Shown: piece after piece, positions 1-10,780 of the stretch
Numbering within the stretch: the stretch's first letter is position 1
How the letters are laid out: the number at the start of each line of letters is the position of its first letter
Source of the DNA: Cryptomeria japonica
Lineage: Eukaryota; Streptophyta; Pinopsida; Cupressales; Cupressaceae
DNA: 64,000 bases
Reading direction: 5' to 3'
Assembly (NCBI RefSeq): GCF_030272615.1
Contig: NC_081408.1
Location: 623,966,383-624,030,382 of the forward strand
Translations under genes and position numbers: made by a program
The notes under the pieces: model-generated
Database searches by the model: none
What the model saw: only the letters and a program-made list of their open reading frames with translations
Told to the model about the DNA's origin: nothing

Positions 1-104
1 TATTTTGATTTTTTTGAGTTTTTGGATATTTTGATTTTTTTGAGTTTTTGGATATTTTGATTTTTTTGATTGTTTGGATATTTTGAGTTTTTTGAGTTTT
101 TGGA
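1..104. repeat. 26-bp AT-rich tandem repeat
   Basis: Four head-to-tail copies of a 26-bp unit made of TATTTTGA, T-runs and GAGTTTTTGGA, starting at 1, 27, 53 and 79, with a few substitutions in copies 3 and 4. The array runs off the left edge of the window, so its true length is unknown. It has no coding signal. Confidence 0.9.
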
Positions 105-269
105 TTAGAAGAAAGATGTATTTGGTTGCCCCAATGTATATCAAGACAAGGAATGGATGAATGGATGACTGAACCATTGAGGTGGAAATAGATTTGTTGT
201 CCATAGTTTTGATCAAGATCAAGGATGAAAAAGGGGATATGGATAGAGATAGGATATAGATAGCACTTG

Positions 270-535
270 ATGATGGAAGCAATGAATAGATAGGGTAGAT
301 AGATATGAATTAGAGTGAAGCAAGATTGTAGAAAGAATTGGATGATAGAAGAAATGAATAGATAGGATAAGGGATATGGATTAGAGTGAAGCAAGATTGT
401 AGAAATAATTGGATGATAGAAGATATGAATAGATAGGATAAGGGATATGGATTAGAGTGAAGTAAGATTGTAGAAAGAATTGGATGATAGAAGAAATGAA
501 TAGATAGGATAAGGGATATGAATTAGAGGATATGG
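270..535. repeat. 71-bp tandem repeat
   Basis: About 3.5 copies of a purine-rich 71-bp unit containing TTAGAGTGAAGCAAGATTGT. The shared GATTGT core lies at 324, 395 and 466, exactly 71 bp apart. Copies differ by only a few substitutions. The short ORFs over it are by-products of the repeat. From about 536 to 850 I see nothing recognisable. Confidence 0.9.
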
Positions 536-902
536 GAGATATGGTAGGAAGAACAGAGTGGATGAACTTTGCCCCCAAGCATAGAGGTTTCCATTTGCAA
601 AAAGGTGATATGTAAGATTGTCACAACATTTAGCATCATCTGAATAAGTGTTCTCAAATTTTCAAAGATAGAGACCCAACCCACACTTAGAACCTCTGGA
701 AATTTCAACTAAACATTTCTAGCAACTAGGAAGCAGACTCAAAAGGGAATAAGAATCCCAAACTAGATCAAGGTACTTAGTCTTTGATTACCCATGTGTG
801 TGCAAGTGGGTTTATTCTGGCTCATATGATCATTGTAATCTTCAGAATCCAGCATGGCGAGCTACATGAGTTACCTTGACTTCAAAAGCATCCTGGATAG
901 AG

Positions 903-1001
903 CCTCGTTGCCAGCGAGCGTCCATAGCCCCGACGAGGTTATCGTTGTAATCTCACAAATATTGCTCCATTGCCAGCCAGGCGTCCATAGCCCCGATGGA
1001 G
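903..1001. repeat. Two tandem hairpin units with matched, differing arms
   Basis: Two units share the core TCCATAGCCCCG and TGCCAGC. Unit 1 is closed by CCTCGT (903-908) and ACGAGG (933-938). Unit 2 is closed by CTCCAT (965-970) and ATGGAG (996-1001). Both arm pairs are perfect 6-bp inverted repeats, yet their sequences differ, so the arms have changed together while the core stayed the same. That suggests a structured RNA or DNA element. With only two copies this remains suggestive. Confidence 0.6.
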
Positions 1002-1751
1002 TTACTTGCATGTTCCCATAGCCAATCATTTTGATATTGCATTTCATTGCATTTTGCTTTTCTTGATATTCATTTTCTTGCTCATGCTTTTGATATTTCT
1101 TTTTTTTTCTTTTTTTTTCTTGCATTGGCCTGTAAGTGATGAAACTTACATGGGTCTGATAATTACAGAGGCGCTGAAGCAAGATTTTAGATTTTTCACT
1201 AGCCATGTCTTCAATTTAAGAGATCACAATGATTTAGAGCAATCAATTAAGTGTATGAGATATAGTAATCAAAAGATATTGGTACCAAGATACGATAAGT
1301 GGTTCTTTTCTGGATTGAGTGTGTATCCCAACCAAAAGAAAATGTTAAAGAGGAACAACCTCGGATTCTGAAGCATTTCATGAATAGATATCTAGGAAAA
1401 AGACTGAACATTAGATTCGAGCATGGGCAAGTATGTGACAAAATGACACAAATTCCTATTTCATAGATGAAGGATTTATGCAAAGGATTGAATCAAAGGG
1501 ATGGAAGGATAGAAAAGAGGTGTTGGATAATAGATAGAATGTTTGAAGATTTGTGCAAGGATAGATAAAAATGTTTTCAGGATGAGTGTTGGTACTTGAG
1601 AAGTGATGAAGAGATGGAGGAAAATTGAATTTTGGGACAGAAGGACCCAAAATAGATAAAGAAAATGATAGAAGAATATATTTGGGAAGATGTTTAGATA
1701 GAGGGTTGAAAGAAGTTCAAAGATGTGCTCCTTGTTGATCTTTCTTATGGA

Positions 1752-2279
1752 TCATTTGAGGTGATGGATTAGTGATGGAGGGAGGTAAGGACCCAAGATA
1801 GATGGAAGGGATGAAGAGTTTGATTGTGGAATGAAAGGACCTAAGATAGATTTGGAGGATGAAGAGATTGAATTTGGAATGAAATATTTGGAGGATGAAG
1901 AGATTGATTTTGGAATGAAAGGACCTAAGATAGATTTGGAAGAAGAGATTGACTTTGGAATGAAAGGACCTAAGATAGATTTGGAGGATGAAGAGATTAC
2001 TTGATCTTGATCTTGACTTGGAGTAGGATCATTTGAGTTTGTGCTTTCCTCTTGATTTTGAATTAGATGAGTGGAGGAGATGGAAGGGATATCATGCTCT
2101 TGCTTAGGAGGTGGATGTTGAATGGGACTCTGCTCTTGAGGTGAAAGGGGATCATCGGGGATGGAATACCAAAATTTTAGGGGATCATCATAAGATTCTT
2201 GACAGGTGGGATCTTGATCAAAAATGGGATTAGATTGGAGAGCCATGATATCTTGATCTTGATTTATGTTAGGACTCAT
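1752..2279 (-). CDS. Low-complexity ORF with repeated SILGPFIP peptide, unknown function
   Basis: A 175-codon open frame on the same strand as the surrounding LTR element. The first ~95 residues are rich in Q, D, S and P, with no motif I recognise. The second half repeats a Ser-rich linker plus SILGPFIPKSI three to four times, with one shortened copy reading KYFIPN; the DNA repeats in step (about 1790-2000). It has no zinc knuckle and no protease, RT or integrase signature. It could be a relic gag-like or accessory ORF of the element, or a chance frame kept open by the tandem repeat. The second is at least as likely. Confidence 0.3.
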   Translation of the reverse strand: MSPNINQDQDIMALQSNPIFDQDPTCQESYDDPLKFWYSIPDDPLSPQEQSPIQHPPPKQEHDIPSISSTHLIQNQEESTNSNDPTPSQDQDQVISSSSKSILGPFIPKSISSSKSILGPFIPKSISSSSKYFIPNSISSSSKSILGPFIPQSNSSSLPSILGPYLPPSLIHHLK

Positions 2280-2932
2280 TTACTTTGACTGGTATTCTTT
2301 TTTTTTTGGTTTGATGATGAATGATCAAAGTTGATGCTTTTGATAGGTTGATGCAGAGAAATTTACTCCTTTTGATAAGGGTCTTAGGACTAGGTTGTCT
2401 CTTCTTTAACTTAGTTTTGTGATGAAGACTTGTTCTTCTCAAAATATGAGGAGTGGTCATACACGAATGATCAATGGTTTACTTCGATGTTTGGATTGAG
2501 ATACTTTGTTTGAAAACTTAAGTCTACTTTCATCAAATGAAGGTTTAGATGCCCCCTCACGACAAAGTGTGTCAAATGATATGGATAAAGTCTCCCGATA
2601 TGGAAACTTGATTTGACAACTTAAGGTTTAAACTTGGTATGTTGTTTGATAGAATCCTTTAGATGATGGACCTTTTGATCAAGGTGATGATAATACCTGA
2701 TTTTGATAGGATAAAGTCTTATCTTTAGCTAGTTTTGGATTTGACAACTTTTGTTCTAAGACTGACTTGTTTGATTTGGAAATGATTTCTCTGGTGTTTT
2801 GATTTGATTTCTTGTGATCGCGTTTGATATTGGATTGAAAGGATACTCAAGAAGTTTGAAAACTTTTTCTAGAAAGGCTTGTTTTGCTCTCTGGTTTTCT
2901 GAGTTTTGACCATGCACTAAGCCAAAGACTAG

Positions 2933-3278
2933 ATGTGCTAAAACAAATTCTCAATGCGCTAGAGAAAAGACTCCACGCGCTACACTACCCCCTGATACGC
3001 GCTAACTGGTTTATTTTTCTTTTGCCTTGGTTCAAAAAGGTCATGCGCCAATATGGGCCACCAATGCGCTAACTGTTAAACCCTACGCGCTAAAGTTTGG
3101 TTTCCACGCGCCAAGCTGATGCTTCAACGCGCTAAACTATTTCCAAAACGCTCTACTTGAAACTACTAGAATTGGATTTCTATGAATCGCTAATGTTAAG
3201 ACTTAATGCGCTAAGGTAAAGATTTAATGCACTAAAAGATGGTCCCCACGCGCTAAGAAGTTGCTCTCACGTGCTAAA
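2933..3278. repeat. 21-bp-period GCGCTA motif array (first block)
   Basis: About 15 occurrences of a degenerate (A/T/C)ACGCGCTAA or ATGCGCTAA motif, starting near 2934, 2954, 2973, 2994, 3041, 3063, 3083, 3104, 3125, 3148, 3184, 3205, 3226, 3247 and 3268. Most intervals are 20-22 bp. Only the motif is conserved; the ~11 bases between motifs vary. Variants such as GCGCCA, GTGCTA and GCACTA are mostly single transitions. The second block is at 5321-5739. Confidence 0.85.
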
Positions 3279-3289
3279 CTGCCCTGATA

Positions 3290-5070
3290 TATTTTGACTT
3301 GGTTGTTTTTTTGTGATTTTTGAAATTTTTAACACTTTTGATTTTGATGGATGATTTTTTTTTGGATACTTAAGCTTACTAAGTCGAATAGATAAAATCT
3401 TGATTACATGGTTTGGTATTCCCCTAATCTTGTTGGATGAAAGTCTTTCCTAAAGATAGTTGAAATGTTGATAACCATCTCAAAAGATGTTTTGTTGGAT
3501 ATGGAAATCTTCTCCACTTTATGATTTTTCCTTGTTTGAACTGACTTTTGAGTTTGATTGTTGGATACTTTGCACGATATTTTAACATTTGTTACAAGAA
3601 TACATAGCACACATGAAGACAATGATCATTCTAATGCTAAACATTGAGTGTATATTCTTTTGAGGATGTGTTCTAATCCTCGATGTTATCACTGGTTTGA
3701 TCTACAACAAAAGACACATCAGATAGACTCTTTATTCAAAGGTCATTGACAATATCATAGCCCACTAGTCTCGATACTCCGTCAGCTCAAACAGCCTTGT
3801 CACCCCCTAGAGGGCGCCCGTTTTTTTGCCTTTTGCGAGAAATTAACTCAAAGTGAATTGCTTCACAATTGAGTAGTTATCTTGGGAGATATATGGTGAG
3901 TAATCTTGGGGGCAGATTCTTCCCCACCCAAGTGCACTATGATATTGCTAATGTTTGGCGACTGACTCAGCTCAAAGTTTCTAATGCTAAGGTTCGTAAT
4001 CAGGCTTCCTGTTCGGCCGTCAGTGATAAACTCCCTCAGGAGGCTTCCCAACCTTTAGAACAAAGGCTTTACGTATCGTAAAGATACTGGGGGAAGGCTA
4101 ATCGTTGCGTGTATCCTTTGAAAGGGACTTTCGTCACCCTCCACTTTTGATTATAGTGGGTTGGAACACTTGGTATCAAAGTCGTTTCCCACTTAGGTCA
4201 TTCCCTTCACACCGGCCAAAGAATGGTTTTAAGAGTTTTTCAACCCCTCGGGAAGGCAGGCCTGCTAAAGGATGTAAATGCTTGAAGTACAGAAAGTTTA
4301 AGAGTGGTTTGGCTTTTTGGTCACCCAGTTATGGGGAGAGCATATACCTTCCACTTTCGAGACAAGGCAATCAAGTTGTTATTTTTAGCCTTCAAGACAA
4401 TGATTTGCTAACTTTTATTTGGAGATGTTGCTCCAACAAGCATGATGTTTTTTTTAACCTTTCATAGCAAAGTGTGTATTTCCAAAACTTTTGTAAAACA
4501 AGCCTGGTCAACAAAGTAAATCGTGATGTTTGGTCAACAAAATTAAAATTGATAGGGGAAAACTTTCCCTCTTTGCCTTGCACAAAATGAAGATAAGATT
4601 CTTTTACTTTGCAAAATGAAGTGAATCCTTTTAAACACCAAAAGATGGTGAGGTTCTTTTTAAAACTTTTGCCAAAGTAAAGATTGTTGGTTCTTTTTAC
4701 AGCTTCCAAAGTGAAGTGTTTTTCCTCTAATCTTGCAAGAAAGCAAATATGAAGTTTGTTGTTCTTTTTACCTTGCAATAAAGAAAAGATGAAGTTTTAT
4801 TTTAAAACACCAAAAAGAAAGGCATGAAGTTCATTTTATGCATCCAAATGAAATGATGAGGTTTATTTTAACTTTTGCAAAAAGGACAGTGAGTTCTTTT
4901 TAACCAATTTTTGTTGAAAAAAAGTTAAAAAAGAAACTTAAAGCCTCTAAACTTGCTCCTTCCCCTACACAAAAAAAATAAAAAAAATATTAGAACCTGC
5001 ACACAGTCAGTGATCAAATGTTAGTGTGAGCTTACACAAGCCTAAATTCTGATCTTGGTTACAAATTTTA
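3290..5070. other. Non-coding stretch between array blocks
   Basis: No gene is recognised on either strand. Around 3780-4200 is a GC-richer block with a TACGTATCGTAAAGATA inverted repeat near 4070-4090. At about 4170-4186, TTGGTATCAAAGTCG resembles a degenerate tRNA-iMet primer site, so this may be the end of an old plus-strand LTR. A degenerate tandem repeat follows at 4480-4920. The rest is AT-rich and featureless to me. Confidence 0.4.
4480..4920. repeat. Degenerate ~45-55-bp tandem repeat
   Basis: Repeated blocks of the form CAAA(A/G)ATGAAG, then TTCTTTTTA, then a short variable part, recurring about nine times with drifting spacing. The copies are old and imperfect, and ORFs across the block have no recognisable product. 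Confidence 0.55.
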
Positions 5071-5074
5071 CAAT

Positions 5075-5267
5075 CCTGATCCTGAAATGCCCTGAAATTT
5101 GACTAAGTCTGAAATTTGGAAGATCTTCCAAAAACTAGATTTTGCATTACAACTCCTAGAGGTCTGAAACCCCTCTCAAACATCCTGACAATATATATGG
5201 AATATAACTTAAAGTACTTCTCTTTTCTCTTTCTTATACTTAAATGTTATATTCCATATATATTATG
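5075..5267. repeat. Conserved module shared with the solo LTR at 38.5 kb; contains a hairpin
   Basis: This block matches 38537-38757 over nearly its whole length, for example CCTGATCCTGAAAT, TTTGACTAAGTCTG, CCAAAAACTAGATTTTGCA and TCTCAAACATCCTGA. It ends in an inverted repeat: ATATATATGGAATATAAC at about 5191 pairs with its complement ending at 5263, and this hairpin is conserved in the second copy (38681-38756) although the loop sequence differs. Downstream lies the GCGCTA array; in the solo LTR a different array flanks the module. Confidence 0.85.
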
Positions 5268-5320
5268 CCTCCCACAAGTCTAATTTTTGACTCTGTCATA
5301 AATTTTTGGCTCTGCCAACT

Positions 5321-5739
5321 CTATGCGCTAAGAAATGATGTCTATGCGCTAAGAAAAAGCACCTACGCGCTATTATGTGCACCCAATGCGCTACGCTGTT
5401 TTCCCAATGCGCTATTCTATTTTTCTCTCGCGTTGATACCTACAGAAAACTGTTAGAAATATGATGCGCTAAGGAAAAGACTTCATGTGCCATAGAATAG
5501 ACTACACGCACTAAACAGTGAGCTGGATGCGCTATCTAACAGGCCCGATGCGCCAAACTATTTTTCAGATGCGCTACTCTGTTTTTCTCCCGTGTTGATA
5601 CCTACAGGAAAAGATTAGTGGAAGTCATGCGCTAAAGAAAGGACTTCACGCGCTAGAGTATAGACCCCACGCACTAAACAGTAAACGGGATGCGCTAGAC
5701 TGTTAAACGAATGCGCCAGGGAATGTTTCCCACGCGCTG
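5321..5739. repeat. Strict 21-bp GCGCTA array with a higher-order unit
   Basis: Motifs ATGCGCTA/CACGCGCTA and variants start at 5322, 5343, 5364, 5385, 5406 and 5427; then 5463, 5484, 5505, 5526, 5547, 5568 and 5589; then 5626, 5647, 5668, 5689, 5710 and 5731. Within each run the step is exactly 21 bp. The runs are separated by a longer interval that in two cases contains GTTGATACCTACAG, giving a nested unit of about 141-163 bp. The core GCGC is palindromic and CpG-containing. A 21-bp step equals about two turns of B-DNA, which would place every motif on the same helix face. Confidence 0.95.
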
Positions 5740-5805
5740 ATTTTCATTTTCCACGGACCTACAAAAGTGGATATATTTCAAAACCGATTAAATATACGGG
5801 GTAAT

Positions 5806-5823
5806 GCCCCACGGTGGGCGCCA
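5806..5823 (-). other. Primer-binding site (minus strand)
   Basis: Reading the minus strand from 5823: TGGCGCCCACCGTGGGGC. The TGGCGCC start is the kind of sequence used by several plant gypsy elements as a primer site. It begins four bases inside the LTR boundary at 5828. This fixes the element's orientation as minus and the flanking LTR as the 5' LTR. Confidence 0.65.
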
Positions 5824-5827
5824 GAAA

Positions 5828-7329
5828 TGTATGCGGGAAAAGCGGGTCGATAGAACTCAATATGTGAAAAATGTTCCAAAATACCTGTCCACACACACAC
5901 ACAGGACTTCTTGGTGCAAGCTATGGAGTAATGAAGTATCACTCAGCTTCCCAAGGTTGGTCCCATGGTTCTCTATCTTACAATGTCCCTCAAACCAATG
6001 TTTTTGCTGTCAAATCACTAAGCAAAACGGTTTAGGGATGGCAAATGCAAGAACGAGGGATGCTTTTGATAGATTTTAGAATGAAATGCATCCTAAGCTA
6101 TGCACGATCTTAGAAATGCAATAAACTAGATTATAAGATGACAAGGTTAGTATAAGTACTATCCTAACATGATATATTTAGTCTATGATTGAGCTAAATG
6201 ATAAAGAAAGTATTCTAAACATGCATATTTAGACTAATTCCTGATTTAAAAGAGGCTAAAATGATGAGCATAAAAATGATATATGAAAGCTTGAATGTAT
6301 TTGAGCATAAGTATGATACTACAAATTTGGAGGATATATCAAAATGGAGGAATGAGAGCTCTATTTATAGCAAAAATAGGGCAATGGATGGTTAGGATTG
6401 AAAGAGTTGATCAAGGGTTGAATTTGAAAGTTGGGGATCCATGTTTACAATTTGCACCAATGAAATGGTGACAAGTGTCAACATAGGGTTGGGTTGAGAG
6501 AAGGGGTTGGAGGCATTAAATACCTAAGAAGACCTTATGGTTATCTAGAGATAAGGGTTAAGCTTAAGTTAGGCTTACCCATTGGATTAAGAGTTAATCC
6601 AAGGATAAACCCTTGTGCAAATGATTAAGAGATAATCATGGTCAAAGCATTAAAGGCTTGATGAGACCCTTGGATTGGATGAAGGTTAAGTTAAAAGAAA
6701 TTCTTTAACTATGTAAGAGGGTTTGAGTTAACCATTAATGGTTATGAAGACTTTGAGGAATTAAGTGGTTGGAGGCTTGAAGTCTTTAATGATTATCAAA
6801 GACTTTGAGGAATTAAGTGGTTGAAGGCTTGAAGCCTTTAATGGTTATCAAAGACTTTGAGGATTTGAGAAGTAACTTCCCTTTGCTTAGGAATGTGACA
6901 AAGTTTAGAAGATGGGTTAGGCTAATTAGAAGCGATTAGAAGAGTCTAGAAGGGATTAGAAATAGGTTTTAGAATACAAGTGGGAGATATAGGAAAATGC
7001 AAGTGGATGGAGGGATAATAGGATTTATTGAAATAAAGTTAATTTAATTCAATTTGGTTGTAATTTGGGGAAATTAAATAAATTAGATTTATTCAATTTA
7101 GGATAACTATTTAATTAAATTTGAATTTAATTAAAAGTGGATAGGGGGGATTTAATTGAATAAAATGATTTATTCATTAAATGGTACCGTGAATTTAATT
7201 TAAATAAATTGAATAATTTACTTAATTAAATAGAGGAATAGGGGTAATTTAATTAAATTGGATTTAATTAAATAGAGAAATGAACATAAATTATTCATTT
7301 AGGAATATGGTCATTTTTATATGTCTACA
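5828..7329 (-). mobile_element. LTR (1.5 kb), 5' LTR of the minus-strand element
   Basis: Bounded by TG...CA: the plus strand starts TGTATGCGGG at 5828 and ends ATGTCTACA at 7329. The inner side abuts a primer site. Within it, 6735-6870 holds about 2.5 copies of a 52-bp unit containing GACTTTGAGG (at 6749, 6801 and 6853). From 7020 to 7300 it is very AT-rich with many TTAATTAAAT blocks. No ORF in it is convincing. The partner LTR is not in the window, so the outer boundary is inferred only from the TG/CA ends. Confidence 0.65.
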
Positions 7330-8032
7330 GTTAGTTATAAACTTTTTGGTGTCAGCCTGTTTGTAATCCTAAGGGAAACTTCCTAGAGCCCATATATATG
7401 GTCGAGTTAGTCATTATTGTAGGTATGCGAATTTGGTATTTTTCTTTGTTGTGTAAATTCTTGTTGGAGTTCTATTATCCGCCATTTCAGAGGTGAAAGA
7501 CCCTCCCTACTTGGTATCCGCAGTTTCAGTGCGATTTATCCCTCACCCTATTATGCTTCTATTTGGAGTGTGAAATCTGTTGTGCGAATCTTACCACTAT
7601 AATTTCTCTTTGTATGTGTGAATATTCATTTAAGCCTCTTATGTCTGGCATAACAATAATTCATTCCATGCCTTTGTGCAACATCGAACTGACAAAGTAT
7701 GCAGAGGGCTCTGAGCGCAGAACTCAGTGGGTATTCACCCACCATACAGACCCCTACTGTACACCTCGTACAACTGAACAACATCTACCGACGGGTATTT
7801 ACCCACTGTACGGCCACTACGTACACCCCGTATGGCTAAACAACATCTACTGTACACTCACCCAATACTCACCGTACGGTCAAGGAGGGTATGTCGTACA
7901 GACATCAAGTGAGAGAACAATACGGTCATCACCGTACATGGAGGAGTATGTATATCACAAGGAGCACACGTACGATCATCACCGTACGAGGAGTAGCGTC
8001 TGAAGGCATCGTACGACGTAGGGAACATTACA
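7330..8032. repeat. Unassigned stretch with a GTAC-rich repeat cluster
   Basis: 7330-7690 shows no gene; a TATA-like CCATATATATGG is near 7390. From about 7726 to 8025 there are roughly a dozen GTAC tetramers, many inside (C)CGTACGGT or CGTACGA. A direct repeat has a period of about 68 bp: GGGTATTCACCC...AACAACATCTAC against GGGTATTTACCC...AACAACATCTAC. A 146-codon plus-strand frame runs across it but has no recognised product. The copia integrase reading frame loses family resemblance at about 8033, so that is the junction. Confidence 0.55.
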
Positions 8033-9072
8033 TTTAGTGCATCCAAAAACACAAAGATGTGAGATAGAAGGCACTATCCCTGTCCACACTTCTTCTCGAG
8101 TGATGCCATCAAGGGATTTGGTTGGTGCACGATTCAAAAGATAAACTGTTGTGTGAACAGCTTCAGCCCAATATGCATGCTCTAGTTGAGAATATTTCAC
8201 CATACTTTGAACCATCTCCACGATGATACGATTTCTTCATTCAATAACTCTATTTTTTTGAGATGTGTATGCTACTATGAGTTGACTTCGAATTACATTT
8301 TCTTTTAGATACATGGAGAGTTCTATGCTGGTGTATTCCCCCCTCGATCTGAGTGGAGGGTAAGAGTACTATGATTTATATCTTTCTCCACCTTAGTGTG
8401 AAACTCTTTAAAATATGAAATAACTTCATCTTTATGATGCAAGAAATATGCCCACATTTTCCTTGTATGATCATCAACAAAAAACTTAAAGTACCTATAT
8501 CCTCTATGAGTAGGTGTCATAGGACTGCACAGATCGGTATGTACCAGTTGCAAAGGTTGGCTAGCACAATGCGCACTTGAGTATAAAGGTGCTCTATGTT
8601 TTTTTCCAACAAGACAACTAGAACAAACTACACTCATCTTCTCAAGTGAGGGAAGCCCTTTGACCATGCTTTTCTAACTGAGTTTTAGCAAATAACTAGT
8701 GCTTAAATGACCAAATTTGTGATGCCAAAGCAAAGAAAGATCATTTTCCTGAGTCACTAAGGCTTGATTATTAGTAGTTGTATGAAGCTTTAGCATTTTG
8801 CCAATCTCAGTAGCACTGGGAACAATCTTGTCATTTTTAGACTTTTCTTTGATAAGACAAATCTTTTTATCATGATTGCTATCAAACTCAAACCTAAGGT
8901 TGTGGTCAAGAAGTTGAATAATAGAAAGGATATTTTTGGTAAGTACTGGCACATACAAACCATTGGTAATCATGCAATGATTAATGCCAAACTTCAATGA
9001 GATGTCATTGATACCTTTGATTTCATGAGTGGTATCATCTCCAAGAGTGACTGTACCATGATGGGGTTTCAA
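8033..9072 (-). pseudogene. Copia protease/GAG-pre-integrase/integrase remnant
   Basis: Three consecutive minus-strand frames. 9072-8674 reads from the end of protease into the pre-integrase zinc region, with LLWHHKFGHLS as the HH part. 8667-8323 continues with CSSCLVGKKHRAP (the CC part of the HHCC zinc site) and the core with HTDLCSP, VDDHTR and LHSDRGG, holding the first two catalytic Asp. 8221-8033 has HAYWAEAVHTTVYLLNRAPT, a typical integrase stretch downstream of the core. The frames are separated by short breaks. Resemblance stops after VFGC near 8030. Confidence 0.85.
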
Positions 9073-9079
9073 TGTGAGA

Positions 9080-10780
9080 AACTACTCATTTTGTCCAGTC
9101 ATGTGCTTTGTAGTACTAGAGTCCACATACCATATTGAGGTTGATTGTGAACCATGTTCTGAAGTGTGAGCTGAAAGCACACTCCTCATTTAGAGAATCG
9201 TTTGCTTCAACAACATTGCTTTGTTGTTTCTTCTTGTCCTTTTGCTCCCATCATGGTTTGTCGCTTTGAAAGGGCTTCTTTGGATTTGACGGAAGATCCT
9301 TTGTTGAAGGAGTTGTACACCAACAATTTTTCACATCATGTCCAACTCTTTCACATATTAGACACTTCTTCTAAGGTCTACATGGATTACCAGATTTGGA
9401 TGGTCCACCAGATTGCTTCATAGGCTTCTTGCCTTTATGATGAGTGGTCATGGCATGATTCTCCTCATTTTAGTGCCTTAGAGACTCTTCTTTTTGAAGT
9501 AGATTCACTAACTTCTCAAAGGTGGATGTCGTCTCTATGACATTCAAAGTTGTCACAAAAACTTTATATCTGGAAGGTAGCACCCATAGAACAATAGGCA
9601 CTACAACTACATCATCAACTATTTACCCCAATGCGTGTAGCAAGGCTCTCAACTCGGCAATCCATTTGAGGAAGGATTCCAACTGTTCTCCATTCTTCAT
9701 TTTTAGGCCATGTAATTGGCTCTGAAAATTCAAGATCTGATTCTGGTTCTTCGCCTCATACACCGTCTTGAGCTTGTCTCATGCATCTTTGGTTGTAGAT
9801 GAGTTGTGGATAAAGGGTTGAACATCATCAACACACTAAACAAAATGATTAGTTTTTCCTTTTTGTTGGCTTTATCAAATTACTTTTGCTCTTTAGCATC
9901 TATCTTATGTCTTGTGGTTGCACTAACCACATCCCAAACCTCTTCAAACTTGAGCTAAGTTTTGAGTTTGGTTTTCCAGGCAAAATAGTTGTCCCCACAC
10001 AGTAGCTAAGAATTGGGGAGAATGAATTTTGGAGAACTCCCTGTCATTGTGTTAGAGAGATAATTTGTTTCAGAACATAAGCTTCCAATTTTTAATTATT
10101 TTTTTAAAACTCTGCTTAATGTGAATTATAAATTCACACTAATGATAGTGTAATAAACTCTACCTAGAGATCTTCTTGGCTTGGTATATCTCATAAAGAG
10201 AGCTATACAATTACAGAAATAAATAAAGAAAAATATCACCAGCCTGTGAAACTCTTCTTGCATGGCACCTTGATATCGCTCTGCCTCTTTCCATGGTCCT
10301 TGACTTTTCAATGTGCTGGCCAAATTGGTTTAGAAAATCCGATGAACATCGCTTTTTGATCTAACTGCGACACAGAAAATGAAAAAGCCATCAATTTCAA
10401 TACACCCAGAGCTAGATGTTTTCGCATGAGTTCGCAGGCAAAGCAGCGACAAGAGCATAGGTTGTCTTATCAATAATTATGGCACCAGGAGGCTATAAAG
10501 TTCACCACCGATCTTTGCCTTCAAGCTCGTGAAATTGATTTCAATCATTCTTTCTTTCAGAGATGGTGCACATCACATTTAGATATTTAACCATTGCTGA
10601 GAATAGAAATCTTGACTATAGGAAATCACAAGACTGGAGATGTCTATCGGCATTTGCTTGATAATGAAATCCATTCAAGCGGTAGTAACTGGATCTCGTA
10701 CACCGACAACATTGCCTCCAAAGGAGATCGCAGCAAATAACAACACTGCCTCCGATTAGCTTGGAAAAAACTCCAGTGAA
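9080..10780 (-). pseudogene. Copia gag remnant with CCHC zinc knuckle
   Basis: This lies between the primer site and the protease part of the copia element, where gag belongs. No long frame survives. At about 9364-9323 the minus strand reads CLICERVGHDVKNC, a CX2CX4HX4C nucleic-acid-binding knuckle, followed by a Lys/Pro-rich tail. The rest is broken by stops and indels. The gag assignment rests on position and the knuckle. Confidence 0.65.

Larger units (their letters stand above)
1..7329 (-). mobile_element. Minus-strand LTR element without visible gag-pol (LARD-like), 3' end off window
   Basis: The LTR at 5828-7329 is followed, in minus orientation, by a primer site at 5823-5806. The internal region therefore runs leftwards from 5805 to beyond the window start. 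In that stretch I find no protease, RT, RNase H or integrase motif on either strand, only tandem arrays and one low-complexity ORF (1752-2279). This fits a large non-autonomous LTR derivative (LARD). The alternative is that 2.9-5.8 kb is a different, plus-strand LTR joined to it, because the ~200-bp module at 5075-5267 also occurs in the plus-strand solo LTR at 38.5 kb. The second LTR and the TSD are outside the window. Confidence 0.5.

Noticed and set aside
1006-1371. 121-codon plus-strand ORF
   Set aside because: It starts in a T-rich tract coding for a Phe/Leu run, has no family motif, and overlaps antisense frames of equal length; probably chance.
4170-4186. tRNA-iMet primer site on the plus strand (TTGGTATCAAAGTCG)
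   Set aside because: Two to three mismatches from the canonical site and no LTR end or internal coding region attached. Kept only as a remark in the spacer entry.
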